This document shows, one piece after another, positions 52,287 to 61,396 of a stretch of DNA of 64,000 nt (position 1 is its first letter; every line of letters begins with the position of its first letter). The notes under the pieces are model-generated. The model was not told the origin of the DNA and did no database searches. It saw only the letters and a list, made by a program, of their open reading frames with translations. Location of the stretch: the NCBI RefSeq assembly GCF_900112305.1, contig NZ_FOKT01000005.1, positions 362,546-426,545 of the forward strand, read 5' to 3'. The stretch comes from Microbulbifer thermotolerans. GTDB lineage: Bacteria; Pseudomonadota; Gammaproteobacteria; Pseudomonadales; Cellvibrionaceae. A program made the position numbers and the translations under genes.

Positions 52287-53915
52287 ATGAAGGGAAATAT
52301 ATTGTCACGTACATTTTTGGCGGCCATTTTATTTTTCATCTTTTCCAAAAGTGCTATTTCGGCAGAAATTTATTTGTCAGAAAATAGCGAAACCGATAAA
52401 TATGTCGTAGTACTAAAGGATAAAAAAAATGGCAATCGTGAGCTAATATCAAAATATGCTGGTCTGAAGCATTCAGAGAAGGCTGCCTTGATGGCATATG
52501 AAAATAGGCTCAACATAAGAAGGGTCTACAATGAAGTTATTAACGGATTTGTTGTTGAAGGAGATTTAGATTCAGTTAAGGAATTGAGCAAAAATCCAGA
52601 AGTTGAATATATAGAGCAAGTTGGAAAGGTCTCAATCTCTGCTACGCAATATGAAGCGGTATGGAATCTTGATAGAATAGATCAGAGAAATAAAAATTAT
52701 GATGGAAAATATACCTATGATAGAACCGGTAGTGGCGTAAATGCATACATCATCGATACTGGAATCCGCATCAGTCATAGTGAATTTGAGGGAAGAGCTA
52801 AAGCCGGATGGGACTTTGTTCTCAATCAAGTGGGTGACGGCACCGACTGTCATGGCCATGGTACTCATGTAGCGGGTATTGTCGGTGGGAAAACTTACGG
52901 CGTGGCCAAAGCTGTAACTCTAACCGCCCTTCGCGTCTTGGCTTGCGATGGGTATGGAAGTAATGACGATGTTATTGCAGCGCTCGAATGGGTTATACAG
53001 AATGGCAAAAAGCCGGGCGTGATCAACATGAGCCTAGGAAGTGGCGCCTCATTAGCTGTAGATACTGCTGTTAAAAATGCAATTAATGCAGGCTTTGCTG
53101 TAGTCGCGGCCGCAGGAAATGAAGCCCAAGACGCTTGTAACCGGAGTCCTGCAAGAGCGAAGGAAGTCATCACGGTTGGAGCAACGGATCGAAATGACCG
53201 CGTTGCCTGGTTCTCAAATTATGGGCAATGTCTCGATGTGTGGGCACCTGGTGTAGATATCATCTCCGCCGATTCCTCCAGTGATAAGGCCTCTATACTC
53301 CGAGATGGAACTTCCATGGCCGCTCCACATGTTACCGGTATTGCCGCCTTATATCTTCAAGGCTCACCCAATGCGTCGGCCAATTCTGTTATTAATAATA
53401 TCATGGGTAAGGTAACTTACGGAAAGCTAGTAAATATTCCTCCTGAGCGTGAGTGCCCAAACCTGCTCGCCTACTCTAAAGGCACATCAAATACCTATAC
53501 TGCCATTCACAGATACTATAACGGCGAAGTTAAAAATCACTTCTATACAAAAAACTGGTCTGAGTTACAATCTGCTCCGACTCCGACATGGAGATATGAA
53601 GGCGTTATCGGCTACGCGTATAGAAAAAATACTGAAAATACCAAGCCTTTCTACCGTTACTATCATTCAGGTGTGAAAGATCATTTTTACACTACAAATT
53701 ATGGTGAATTAGGCTCAGGACATTCCGGTTGGGTCTACGAAGGTATTGCCGCATACCTACCAACAAGTGGTAACACAAAAGATATTTACCGATATTACAA
53801 CAGTATGGTAAAAGACCATTTTTACACTACAAGTTGGGGTGAACTTGAAGGTGGAAATTCGAATTGGAAGTATGAGGGTATAGCTGGAAAGATTTTTGCC
53901 GGCCCCCAAGACTAA
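52287..53915 (+). CDS. Secreted subtilisin-like serine protease with C-terminal HFYT repeats
   Basis: A 542-residue peptidase S8 precursor: signal peptide (LAAILFFIFSKSAISA), an I9 propeptide (KYVVVLKDKKNGNRELISKY, PEVEYIEQVGKV) and the catalytic domain. The triad Asp (NAYIIDTGIRISHSEFEG), His (DCHGHGTHVAGIVGG) and Ser (RDGTSMAAPHVTGIAAL) is intact. The C-terminus has three repeats of about 40 residues (RYYNGEVKNHFYT, RYYHSGVKDHFYTT, RYYNSMVKDHFYTT, each ending YEGI), of the DUF5648-like kind, probably for surface or substrate binding. The ATG at 52287 has GAGG six bases upstream. The gene is clearly more AT-rich than gltX or the flagellar genes, suggesting recent transfer. Confidence 0.9.
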   Translation: MKGNILSRTFLAAILFFIFSKSAISAEIYLSENSETDKYVVVLKDKKNGNRELISKYAGLKHSEKAALMAYENRLNIRRVYNEVINGFVVEGDLDSVKELSKNPEVEYIEQVGKVSISATQYEAVWNLDRIDQRNKNYDGKYTYDRTGSGVNAYIIDTGIRISHSEFEGRAKAGWDFVLNQVGDGTDCHGHGTHVAGIVGGKTYGVAKAVTLTALRVLACDGYGSNDDVIAALEWVIQNGKKPGVINMSLGSGASLAVDTAVKNAINAGFAVVAAAGNEAQDACNRSPARAKEVITVGATDRNDRVAWFSNYGQCLDVWAPGVDIISADSSSDKASILRDGTSMAAPHVTGIAALYLQGSPNASANSVINNIMGKVTYGKLVNIPPERECPNLLAYSKGTSNTYTAIHRYYNGEVKNHFYTKNWSELQSAPTPTWRYEGVIGYAYRKNTENTKPFYRYYHSGVKDHFYTTNYGELGSGHSGWVYEGIAAYLPTSGNTKDIYRYYNSMVKDHFYTTSWGELEGGNSNWKYEGIAGKIFAGPQD

Positions 53916-53982
53916 ATGGAACTATAGAGATTTTTATAGGAAAAACCCAAAATAGCGCCCATCCTTCATAGATGGTCGTTCG

Positions 53983-54010
53983 AGCCAGTCTTAAATAAGA
54001 CTGGCTTTTT
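53983..54010 (+). terminator. Terminator of the subtilase gene
   Basis: AGCCAGTCTTA pairs with TAAGACTGGCT, followed by a T-run. It lies about 70 bp after the stop. Confidence 0.88.
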
Positions 54011-54018
54011 ACTAGGGG

Positions 54019-54058
54019 ATGTTCACGCCTATTGCGTGTGATCGCGTAATGAGACTAC
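54019..54058 (+). repeat. Right imperfect direct repeat flanking the subtilase gene
   Basis: TGTTCACGCC, then TATTGCGTGTGATCGCGTAA, then TGAGACTAC matches the sequence near 51768-51801 in the same orientation at about three quarters of positions. The pair encloses the AT-rich protease gene and may be insertion-derived. Confidence 0.45.
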
Positions 54059-54245
54059 GGTGTAACTAAGCTAGTTTTCAATGCTGCTGTCGGTATCTTT
54101 TTAAATTGATCGCGCCAGACATGTAACACCGTGTCAAGACCACGGGAGAAGGCATGTTGGCGCAGGGGGAGCTCAAGGCATGTGAAGGCCGAGGTTGTAT
54201 CGGCTTAATAAAGGTAGCTTCAGTCCATTCAGGGCAATTCCAGGC

Positions 54246-54302
54246 TTGACAGGAGGTCAACTTTCCCAAAATATATGCACGAATGCGCATATGTGCATGT
54301 AT
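54246..54302 (+). promoter_or_regulatory. Promoter and ArsR-type operator of the permease-regulator pair
   Basis: TTGACA (54246-54251) is followed after 18 bases by an AT-rich -10 (AATATA). An inverted repeat ATATATGCAC...GTGCATGTAT at 54271-54302 overlaps and follows the -10, the expected place for an ArsR-family repressor to block polymerase. The gene pair's own regulator is the likely ligand-controlled binder. Confidence 0.6.
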
Positions 54303-54326
54303 TGAGGTTAAACAGGAGATGACTTA

Positions 54327-55361
54327 ATGCAAACGGAGCTCTGGGCGCAGGCCCTGCAGGAATTTATTCATATTGGCGGCTGGTTGTTGCTGATCATTGC
54401 GGTGGTGTCGGTACTGACCGGTGTGGTGCGGCACTATATTCCACAGGAAAAGCTGCAAAGCAAACTGCAGCAGCACGAGAGCCGGGGGCCGATCATTGGT
54501 GGTTTTATGGGCATACTGACGCCTTTCTGCAGTGCCGCCATGATTCCGGTCATGATCGGTATGGTGCAGATGGGTGTGGCGACCGGAACCGTATTCAGCT
54601 TTCTGATTTCCGCCCCTCTGACCAACTTTGTCGTGGTTGGGTTGATTATGGCGACCTTCGGCTTCAAAGTTGCGGCAATCTACTTTGTGCTGACGCTGGG
54701 CGGCGCCATTGCTGCGGGCTACATCATTGGTGGGACCAGCCTACGCCACGACGTTAAGCGTGATCTCATCAAATCAGAGGCGCCTGCCTGTGCCGCTGCT
54801 GCGGAAAATCCGGCGAAAAACCACGAAGTGCAATACATTATGGAGGAGGAAGATCGGGAGCTGGGTGTGGAGACTTCGGGCTGTTCTGCTGCAGCAACAG
54901 CCACCGCAACCTGTAGCGGTCCCGCCCTGGCAGCGGTCTCAGTATCTCATCAGGAGCGCCTGCAACGGGCTCTTCAGTTTGCCTGGGCCTTATTCAAAAA
55001 GATCACCCCTTATGTGTTAATCGGTGCCGCTATCAGCGCCGTATCCGCCATCTTTCTGCCCGCTGATATCGTGGAAAAATATGTGGGCAATGACAATTGG
55101 TTCGCGATCCCCGTGGCTGCGGTAATCAGCGTCCCGCTCTATCTGCGTATCGAAATGGCCTTGCCATTGTTGGATGTGCTGATCTCCAAGGGGATGGGTA
55201 TGGGCGCTGCTATGTCACTGCTCATCGGCGGTACTGGGGCGAGCTTGCCGGAGATTGCGATTGTATCTACGGTGCTGAAGCCCAGGGCGGTTGTGGCTTT
55301 TGTTTCCATAGTACTTTGTATGGCCATCGCTGGGGGCGTAATATTTAGCTTCGTATTATGA
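54327..55361 (+). CDS. ArsP/DUF318-family permease
   Basis: A 344-residue integral membrane protein of the PF03773 permease family, which includes the methylarsenite exporter ArsP and SO_0444-type metal exporters. About eight hydrophobic helices are interrupted by a soluble loop (about 140-215) containing several cysteines and acidic residues (EAPACAAAAENP, VETSGCSAAA). The conserved motif reads GILTPFCSAAMIPVMIG: the second cysteine of the usual PFCSC/PLCSC motif is Ala, so metal coordination may differ. It precedes an ArsR-type regulator. The substrate could be an arsenical or another metal. Confidence 0.8.
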   Translation: MQTELWAQALQEFIHIGGWLLLIIAVVSVLTGVVRHYIPQEKLQSKLQQHESRGPIIGGFMGILTPFCSAAMIPVMIGMVQMGVATGTVFSFLISAPLTNFVVVGLIMATFGFKVAAIYFVLTLGGAIAAGYIIGGTSLRHDVKRDLIKSEAPACAAAAENPAKNHEVQYIMEEEDRELGVETSGCSAAATATATCSGPALAAVSVSHQERLQRALQFAWALFKKITPYVLIGAAISAVSAIFLPADIVEKYVGNDNWFAIPVAAVISVPLYLRIEMALPLLDVLISKGMGMGAAMSLLIGGTGASLPEIAIVSTVLKPRAVVAFVSIVLCMAIAGGVIFSFVL

Positions 55362-55432
55362 AGCATGACAGCCGTGATCGGCCCGGAGCAGGTCGCGGCT
55401 GCCTCCCCGACTATCGGAACAATAGGAAAGCG

Positions 55433-55831
55433 ATGCTGACAACCTATGTTGATACCCTCAAGGCCCTGGCGGACCCCAACCGACTGCGATTGTTCTGGCT
55501 GCTGACGCAGATTGACCAGCGCGTCTGCGTGGCCGAGGCTATGGACGTTCTGGGCGATTCTCATTACAACGTGTCGCGCAATCTGAAGACGCTACTGAAA
55601 GCAAATCTCCTAACGGCGAGCCGGGAGGGAAAGTGGGTGTTTTACACGCTCAACAATGACGGCTCCGCGTTCAACCAACAGATACTGGCCGCAGTGCGAG
55701 AGATCCCGGCGGAGCGTTTCCAAAAGGAAATCAAACGCTGTCAGCTCCGCCTTGCCATGCGGAAAAACGGCCAATGTGTGGTTGGGCCTAACAGTGAGGA
55801 GTGGGAAGCCGCGCTGGCTGCGAGCGATTAG
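55433..55831 (+). CDS. ArsR-family transcriptional regulator
   Basis: A 132-residue winged-helix regulator: LKALADPNRLRLFWLLTQID, then VCVAEAMDVLGDSHYNVSRN with a recognition helix, LKTLLKANLLTASREGKWVF and YTLNNDG as the wing. The ATG at 55433 with AGGAAAG upstream was chosen; an earlier ATG at 55358 overlaps the permease stop (ATGA) but adds 25 residues unlike the family. Cysteines at the start of helix 3 (RVCVAE) and at the C-terminus (KRCQLR, GQCVVG) are possible metal ligands. It probably represses the operon through the repeat upstream of the permease. Confidence 0.85.
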   Translation: MLTTYVDTLKALADPNRLRLFWLLTQIDQRVCVAEAMDVLGDSHYNVSRNLKTLLKANLLTASREGKWVFYTLNNDGSAFNQQILAAVREIPAERFQKEIKRCQLRLAMRKNGQCVVGPNSEEWEAALAASD

Positions 55832-56230
55832 TGCCCCAAGACACGAATTTCACCTTTTGTCTTTAATTCTTTGATGCAAAGGGTTCATGAGCCGCAGGAT
55901 AACGGCGGGGAATCTTCTTTCCGACACCTTAGGATGTTGACGTCCCGCAATACTGCGAAATGGTAATTTAATGCTTGCGGTAGTGCTTCCTGTGGCCTTT
56001 CGTATCTGCCTCTCGACCTTCTGTCTTTCGTCACTATAGTGGTGAGGGCGAGCAGGGCGATTTGGCCTTAGCGGGAGGCTGCTTTTGATTCGCCGGTTTG
56101 TTTTATCGGTATCCTGAAATGTCGAGCATCCGCTTGTTCGTTATTCTGCCGATGGTATCCTCGAGTTAAGATGCTGGGCATGACCAGTATCATTATTGAA
56201 TTGATATTCTCAGAACTTGACCACTGACTA
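55832..56230. other. Intergenic region between ArsR-type gene and nfi
   Basis: About 400 bp in which I see no gene, RNA or repeat beyond short T- and GC-rich patches. It presumably contains the nfi promoter. Confidence 0.4.
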
Positions 56231-56920
56231 ATGAACCCCAAGATTAATCATTCATGGAATCTCACAGAGCTGCAAGCACGCCACTTACAACAAGAACTGG
56301 CTGCTAAAGTAACAAGAGAAGATCAGTTCGAGGAGATACAACGTGTCGCAGGTGTCGATGTGGCTTATGACAAGCACAGCGATCAACTAGTGGCAGCAGT
56401 GGTTGTTCTGGATGCGAATACGTTAGAGATTGTCGAAACGGTAACTGCCGATGACCATGCCCAGTTTCCCTACATTCCTGGTTTGTTTTCCTTTCGTGAA
56501 CTACCTCCTCTTATCAAAGCGTTTGCCAAACTCAATCATTCACCGGATTTAATTGTATGCGACGGACAGGGCTATGCGCACCCGCGCCGGTTTGGTTTGG
56601 CCTGCCATTTAGGCGTGCTATTTGATATCCCGACAATCGGCTGTGGTAAGACAAAATTGCTTGGTGAGTATCAGGCGCCGGATACAAAAAGAGGCGCAAC
56701 AGCACCTCTTATCGACAACGGTGAAGTGATTGGTAATGCACTGAGAACACAAACCGGCATTAATCCGATTTATGTCTCTATCGGCCATCGCATTTCATTG
56801 GAAACTGCGTGTAAATGGATTTTGAATCTCTCGCCTAAATACCGCTTGCCGGAGACAACGCGGCAAGCAGATCACTTGGTACGAATCGCATCGAAATCGC
56901 ATTTTATAGATGCCCGGTAA
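56231..56920 (+). CDS. nfi: Endonuclease V (deaminated-base repair)
   Basis: Endonuclease V nicks DNA one base 3' of deoxyinosine and similar lesions. The 229-residue protein shows all family motifs: VAGVDVAYDKHSDQLVAAVV (with the catalytic Asp), PYIPGLFSFRELPPLIKA, LIVCDGQGYAHPRRFGLACH, LGVLFDIPTIGCGKTKLLGE. The base composition is nearer to the AT-rich accessory genes than to the flagellar block. A short inverted repeat (ACACCGCCT/AGGTGGTGT) follows the stop. It is not in an operon. Confidence 0.95.
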   Translation: MNPKINHSWNLTELQARHLQQELAAKVTREDQFEEIQRVAGVDVAYDKHSDQLVAAVVVLDANTLEIVETVTADDHAQFPYIPGLFSFRELPPLIKAFAKLNHSPDLIVCDGQGYAHPRRFGLACHLGVLFDIPTIGCGKTKLLGEYQAPDTKRGATAPLIDNGEVIGNALRTQTGINPIYVSIGHRISLETACKWILNLSPKYRLPETTRQADHLVRIASKSHFIDAR

Positions 56921-57213
56921 AGAGCGAGAATCTAACACCGCCTTTTCTTAAGAGGTGGTGTGAGCGTTTACTGTGAACAGTATGTATAGCAATCTAAACT
57001 CTATGTCTTTATTTCGTTACAGAGAATTAACTGTCCTTTGTTCTATTTAGTGCTTGGAGCCTGGCAACTCGTAACTTTGGTATCGGCCCACTAAATTTCT
57101 CCTCTTTTCTGGAGTTTCTGGATATAAGCCAGGAGAGGTATGCGTAATTAAGCTGTTTGATTTATTGCTCTTACTGCTTGAAACCAAGTTTCTTGAAACT
57201 AAGATACGTTTTA

Positions 57214-57504
57214 CTACGGTCTGCAATTTCTGCTCCCAGCTGCGTAGTTGCCCATTCCGGCCGATTCTATCTCCTCAAAAGAAGCCCACCCTGATTCACC
57301 TCCACTAACGGAGAGTTTTGAGTCAGGAAGCAGAAATTCAGGCGCCTCTGGGTATATAGGGTTCTGCTCTTGTACTTCATCCGGAGCTAACCAAACAGAG
57401 TTACACTCATCACACATTATGACAACTTTCTTTCCGTCACTACACCTGAGGAAACCAAGTATTCCATCACCACATATAGGGCAATTTTTTTTAAGGTAAT
57501 ACAT
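57214..57504 (-). CDS. Small zinc-ribbon-like protein, candidate orphan immunity protein
   Basis: A 96-residue protein with two cysteine pairs (CPICGDGILGFLRC, CDECN), probably a zinc ribbon, then an acidic C-terminal half (WLAPDEVQEQNPIYPEAPEF). No family is recognised with confidence. It lies 8 bp downstream, on the same strand, of a broken polymorphic-toxin tail; this spacing is typical of toxin-immunity pairs. An immunity role is inferred from position only. Confidence 0.55.
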   Translation of the reverse strand: MYYLKKNCPICGDGILGFLRCSDGKKVVIMCDECNSVWLAPDEVQEQNPIYPEAPEFLLPDSKLSVSGGESGWASFEEIESAGMGNYAAGSRNCRP

Positions 57505-57512
57505 ACGTTCTC

Positions 57513-57775
57513 CTATGGTATAACCGGGAAGGAACTAACAACATTGTTACCATTATCTATAACAAGTCTCAGGTGCGTAGCCCGTGGCGGACCATGTGCA
57601 TTGCGCCACTGCCCACCTACATAACTAACCCTTTGATTTATGGGGAAAAATAAACGTCACTTGCCAGAACTCTTCCTCTGTCTGGATTGACCGTGTGTAT
57701 GACAATTGAGTCTCCACTGAGAATTTCCGTCCAAGCCTCATCGGTTAATTGCAGAGCTCCTGTCGACCATCAAAT
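57513..57775 (-). pseudogene. Frameshifted C-terminal tail of a polymorphic toxin
   Basis: Reverse-strand coding traces: WSTGALQLTDEAWTEILSGD, then VIHTVNPDRGRVLASDVYFSP, then after a one-base shift in a run of four C/G (57642-57645) INQRVSYVGGQWRNAHGPPR, then ATHLRLVIDNGNNVVSSFPV and a stop. In-frame stops interrupt it upstream (at 57770-57772 and in the original frame at 57638-57640). The ending resembles C-terminal nuclease-type domains of Rhs/CDI toxins, but I cannot name the family. No Rhs core is visible upstream here. Confidence 0.5.
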
Positions 57776-58372
57776 TACACCATCATCGGCCTAAACATGG
57801 AAGGAAAGAAAGAGCTATTGGACTCAAATTGTCTGCCCAGGAATGTGCACCCCACTGGCTAAGCGGCCTATATCAATGCTGACTGCGAGCATATTTATGT
57901 CTGGACTTCTATCTATCAAATTTGTCGATGTGCATGAAACTAGAATCCCATGAAATTATTCATGAATCTTTTAGTAAAACTATTAACAAAATTAAATCAT
58001 TTTAATGGGCCTGGATTCAGGTCACATGTTTGGCCAAGGGCTGATGTTGGGAACTTATCACCCAATTATAGATGTTATGAGTGAGCACGAACTTACAAGG
58101 ATTTATCACCAGTATTCTCCGTCTGGTATGCGATACAGTGGCGAATTTTTATCGCCATATGGAATTTATTGAGCACTACCGCAGCTCAAAATCGGAGACA
58201 ATGTGACGAGGTAGACGATTTCGGTTTCTTGTTTTGCACCATGTTTGAAGATCCCCCAAAGTGGGACGACATCGGCCGCCCGACTGCCTAGCTTCAAACT
58301 CGAGGTGAACTGATACGAGCGTGACGCGCTCGCGCTCAAATATTAACAATTGTGCTGAAGCGAGACTCGACC
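57776..58372. other. Region of decayed DNA before the dihaem protein
   Basis: No confident gene. A 55-codon forward frame at 58005-58172 (it contains EHELTRIYHQYSPSGMRYSG) looks protein-like but has no ribosome-binding site and no known family. The rest is AT-rich with scattered stops. The promoter of the dihaem protein should lie toward the right end. Confidence 0.35.
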
Positions 58373-61198
58373 ATGCGTCTATTCACGAAAATACGTGACA
58401 CTATTCCCGTTTCCGAAATTTCTTTGCTAACTTGTGCTGCCGTTGCTGTGGCTCTCGTGCTGCCCCAGAGCGTTCTGGCGCAGCAAACCAACTTGGCAAC
58501 GGGGGCAAGTGTTTCTGCCAGTACTGAAGCTCTCCCCGCGAGTAACGCCATTGATGGAGATACCGGGACACGCTGGGCGTCCTTCGGGCAGACAGACCCT
58601 TCCTGGATTGCACTGGACCTAGGCCAGCCCTATGACCTCGACCGGGTCGAAATATTCTGGGAGGCTGCCAACCCGGAAACTTATGAAATCTGGGGTTCCA
58701 ATAACGGCGTGGACTGGGACACATTAAGCGTACAGACAGGTGGTGAGTTTGGACATCGAACCGACATTGTCGATGTCGATGGTGTGTACCAACATGTACG
58801 TATTCAGGGGATTAGCCGCAGTGTCGGAAATTATTGGGGTTACTCCATCTGGGAGCTCGGTGTATTTGGCAGCTCGACGAATTGCGATTCAGGCTGTGTG
58901 GTAGAGCTGAATGAGAGCACCTTTCAAGCGCGGGTGACTGGTGGTGATATTGTAGATATACACTATTCAATAAACGGCGGCGGGCAGAGAAATGTGCGCA
59001 TGACCGAAGAAGACGGTCTTTGGACCTACAATATTACCGGGTTGAGCACCGGGGATGTGGTAAATATTTCCTTTACAAAAATTACCGGTGGCGTGGGTGA
59101 AAATATCCCAGCCAAACAGTATATATTTTCCGGTCAAGGTGACTCATCTTCATCCTCTTCTTCGTCCTCATCTTCATCTTCTTCGTCTGGCGGCAGCTCC
59201 GGTAGCTCTGGTAGCAGCAGCTCCAGCAGCTCTTCGGGAAGCTCGTCTTCCGGCAGCTCTTCTTCCAGTGGCTCCTCCTCTGGTGGCTCCTCCCCTGGTG
59301 TAGATCTAGGAACTATCGTTCCGCTCTACGACAGTAACACTGTATTGGAGCCGGCCATTACTTTTGAAACACCGACGGCGCTGGTTACCCGTTTTTCGGA
59401 TCGCGCGCGGGATCGCCATGCTAGGGAGGATATGTTTCAGGCTTACGATCATTATCTGAGTTTTTACTGGGAGCATCGTACTATATCCGTCGAAATTATT
59501 GATGAGGTCGCCAAGGGCGGTGATTCGGTACGTATGAACGTGCGCACCCAGTTCAAACTGAGTGATACCGAAGCAGAAAACCGTTGGTTTTATCGCGGTG
59601 TTGGAACGGTTGCTGAGTACTGCGACAACGGTGTGATGGTGGTGGTCGATCAGTACAACTATTACAAAGAGCGGACGTATAACTGCCGTGAGGGCCGCAA
59701 TATTCAGGTAGGAGACAAACTGGAATTTGAAATCAGCCAGTTCCTGGACCCCAGCGTACCCAACGGACGCGCCAATTATTACGGGACTACCTTTTTGTAC
59801 ATTGTGGGTGAAGGATTAGTGCCTTGGGATGTGGGTGGCACAACTCCATTGGGCGGAATCAAAGACTCAGTCAAGATCCCTGAAAGTGCCTGGCTCGGTG
59901 GTGACACCACGATACACGCAATGACATCAGGGGAGACAGATAACCACTATATGCAGATGGCCACTAATATCGGCTATGACAATGCGCAGCCGTTTATGCG
60001 AGGGCGTCGTATTGTGCACAGTTCCGCCGTAGATGGTGTGCACGATGAAAACCCGGTGGCTAACCCGCCCTTTACGCCGATGATGGGGCTCGCCGGTCCG
60101 CACTATATCAACGATAGTTGCGCCAGCTGTCACGAACGCAACGGTCGAGCGGTACCGGCCGCCGTGGGCGAGCCACTGGATAAATGGACATTCAAGGTGG
60201 CCGCTGCCGATGGCAGTCCCGATCCGTATCTCGGCTCCACTTTACAGCCAGAAGCCATTAATGGTGCAGCCAGTGAGGGGCAGGTATCAATTGCCAGCTG
60301 GAGTGAAGAGAATGGGCTCCGCTCACCGAATTTTGCGTTCACCGGAGTGGTACCGGAGCGATTTTCTGCGCGCATTGCACCGGCGATCGTAGGTATGGGA
60401 TTGCTGGAGGCTATTGATGAAAGCACAGTAGTTGCGCTGGCGGATCCTGATGATAGTAATGGTGATGGCATTTCCGGGCGCGTAAATCGCGTAATTGACC
60501 CGGAAACTGGAGAGACAAGATTGGGTCGCTTCGGCTGGAAGGCCGGTGTGGCCAGTATCCGCCACCAGATAGCTCGTGCACTTAACACCGACATGGGGGT
60601 AATGACGTCAGTATACCCTCAGCCTGATTGCGGCAGCAGCCAGACTGACTGCGGTGCGACAGGCGCGGAACTTGATGATAGCCACTTGCAGGATCTGACC
60701 AAATACATTGCGCTACTGGGCGTGCGCCCGCAACGGAATTATGATGATCCGTCGGTATTGAATGGCCAACAACTGTTTACTGATATCGGTTGCGCCAGTT
60801 GCCATACCCCGACACATCAAACCGGTGAATACCACCCGTTTGCAGAATTGCGCAACCAGACCATCCACCCCTATACAGATCTTTTGTTACACGATATGGG
60901 ACCGGGTCTTGCGGATAATCTGGGTGAAGGAGAGGCCAGCGGTGCCGAATGGCGGACAGCTCCACTTTGGGGGCTGGGGCTGTCGGCCTGTGTTACCGGT
61001 GGGGTGATAAACCCTGAGGGTGGACAGGGCAATGAAGTGTGCTCGCCACAACACGGGTATCTGCATGACGGTCGTGCGCGTACTATCGAAGAAGCGATTC
61101 TCTGGCACGGCGGTGAGGGTCAGGCAGCCAACGATGCTTATCAGAGCTTGAATAGCTCACAAAAGCAGGACCTCCTGAACTTCCTGACATCGCTCTAA
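58373..61198 (+). CDS. Secreted discoidin-polyserine-dihaem oxidoreductase protein
   Basis: A 941-residue secreted protein. After a signal peptide (VAVALVLPQSVLAQ), residues about 40-168 form an F5/8 type C (discoidin) carbohydrate-binding domain (PASNAIDGDTGTRWASFG, WIALDLGQPYDLDRVEIFWE). Residues about 175-255 are a small beta domain, and 257-308 a Ser/Gly linker of the kind found in polysaccharide-degrading marine bacteria. A unique domain of about 250 residues follows, then a DUF1111-type dihaem region. Its haem motifs are CASCH at about 583 and CASCH at about 807, with GYLHDGRARTIEEAILWHGG near the end. This suggests electron transfer or oxidation targeted to a polysaccharide surface. 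The substrate is unknown. Confidence 0.85.
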   Translation: MRLFTKIRDTIPVSEISLLTCAAVAVALVLPQSVLAQQTNLATGASVSASTEALPASNAIDGDTGTRWASFGQTDPSWIALDLGQPYDLDRVEIFWEAANPETYEIWGSNNGVDWDTLSVQTGGEFGHRTDIVDVDGVYQHVRIQGISRSVGNYWGYSIWELGVFGSSTNCDSGCVVELNESTFQARVTGGDIVDIHYSINGGGQRNVRMTEEDGLWTYNITGLSTGDVVNISFTKITGGVGENIPAKQYIFSGQGDSSSSSSSSSSSSSSSGGSSGSSGSSSSSSSSGSSSSGSSSSSGSSSGGSSPGVDLGTIVPLYDSNTVLEPAITFETPTALVTRFSDRARDRHAREDMFQAYDHYLSFYWEHRTISVEIIDEVAKGGDSVRMNVRTQFKLSDTEAENRWFYRGVGTVAEYCDNGVMVVVDQYNYYKERTYNCREGRNIQVGDKLEFEISQFLDPSVPNGRANYYGTTFLYIVGEGLVPWDVGGTTPLGGIKDSVKIPESAWLGGDTTIHAMTSGETDNHYMQMATNIGYDNAQPFMRGRRIVHSSAVDGVHDENPVANPPFTPMMGLAGPHYINDSCASCHERNGRAVPAAVGEPLDKWTFKVAAADGSPDPYLGSTLQPEAINGAASEGQVSIASWSEENGLRSPNFAFTGVVPERFSARIAPAIVGMGLLEAIDESTVVALADPDDSNGDGISGRVNRVIDPETGETRLGRFGWKAGVASIRHQIARALNTDMGVMTSVYPQPDCGSSQTDCGATGAELDDSHLQDLTKYIALLGVRPQRNYDDPSVLNGQQLFTDIGCASCHTPTHQTGEYHPFAELRNQTIHPYTDLLLHDMGPGLADNLGEGEASGAEWRTAPLWGLGLSACVTGGVINPEGGQGNEVCSPQHGYLHDGRARTIEEAILWHGGEGQAANDAYQSLNSSQKQDLLNFLTSL

Positions 61199-61228
61199 CT
61201 TTTTTCATCGTCCACGAAAATTCAATTC

Positions 61229-61258
61229 AAAGCGCGGAATTTATTCCGCGCTTTTTTG
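61229..61258 (+). terminator. Terminator of the dihaem protein gene
   Basis: AAAGCGCGGAA pairs with TTCCGCGCTTT, followed by a run of T. It begins about 30 bp after the stop. Confidence 0.93.
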
Positions 61259-61396
61259 TTGCTGGGTTTCTGTTTTGCTGTGTCCAGGTTGGGGCTCTGC
61301 GAAATGTGAGCAACGGATTTTAATTTTTGCGTTAAAAAGGTGGCGCTTCTTACGGAGTGCAAGTGATAAGAATAAACACATTATGAGGAGTCAGCG

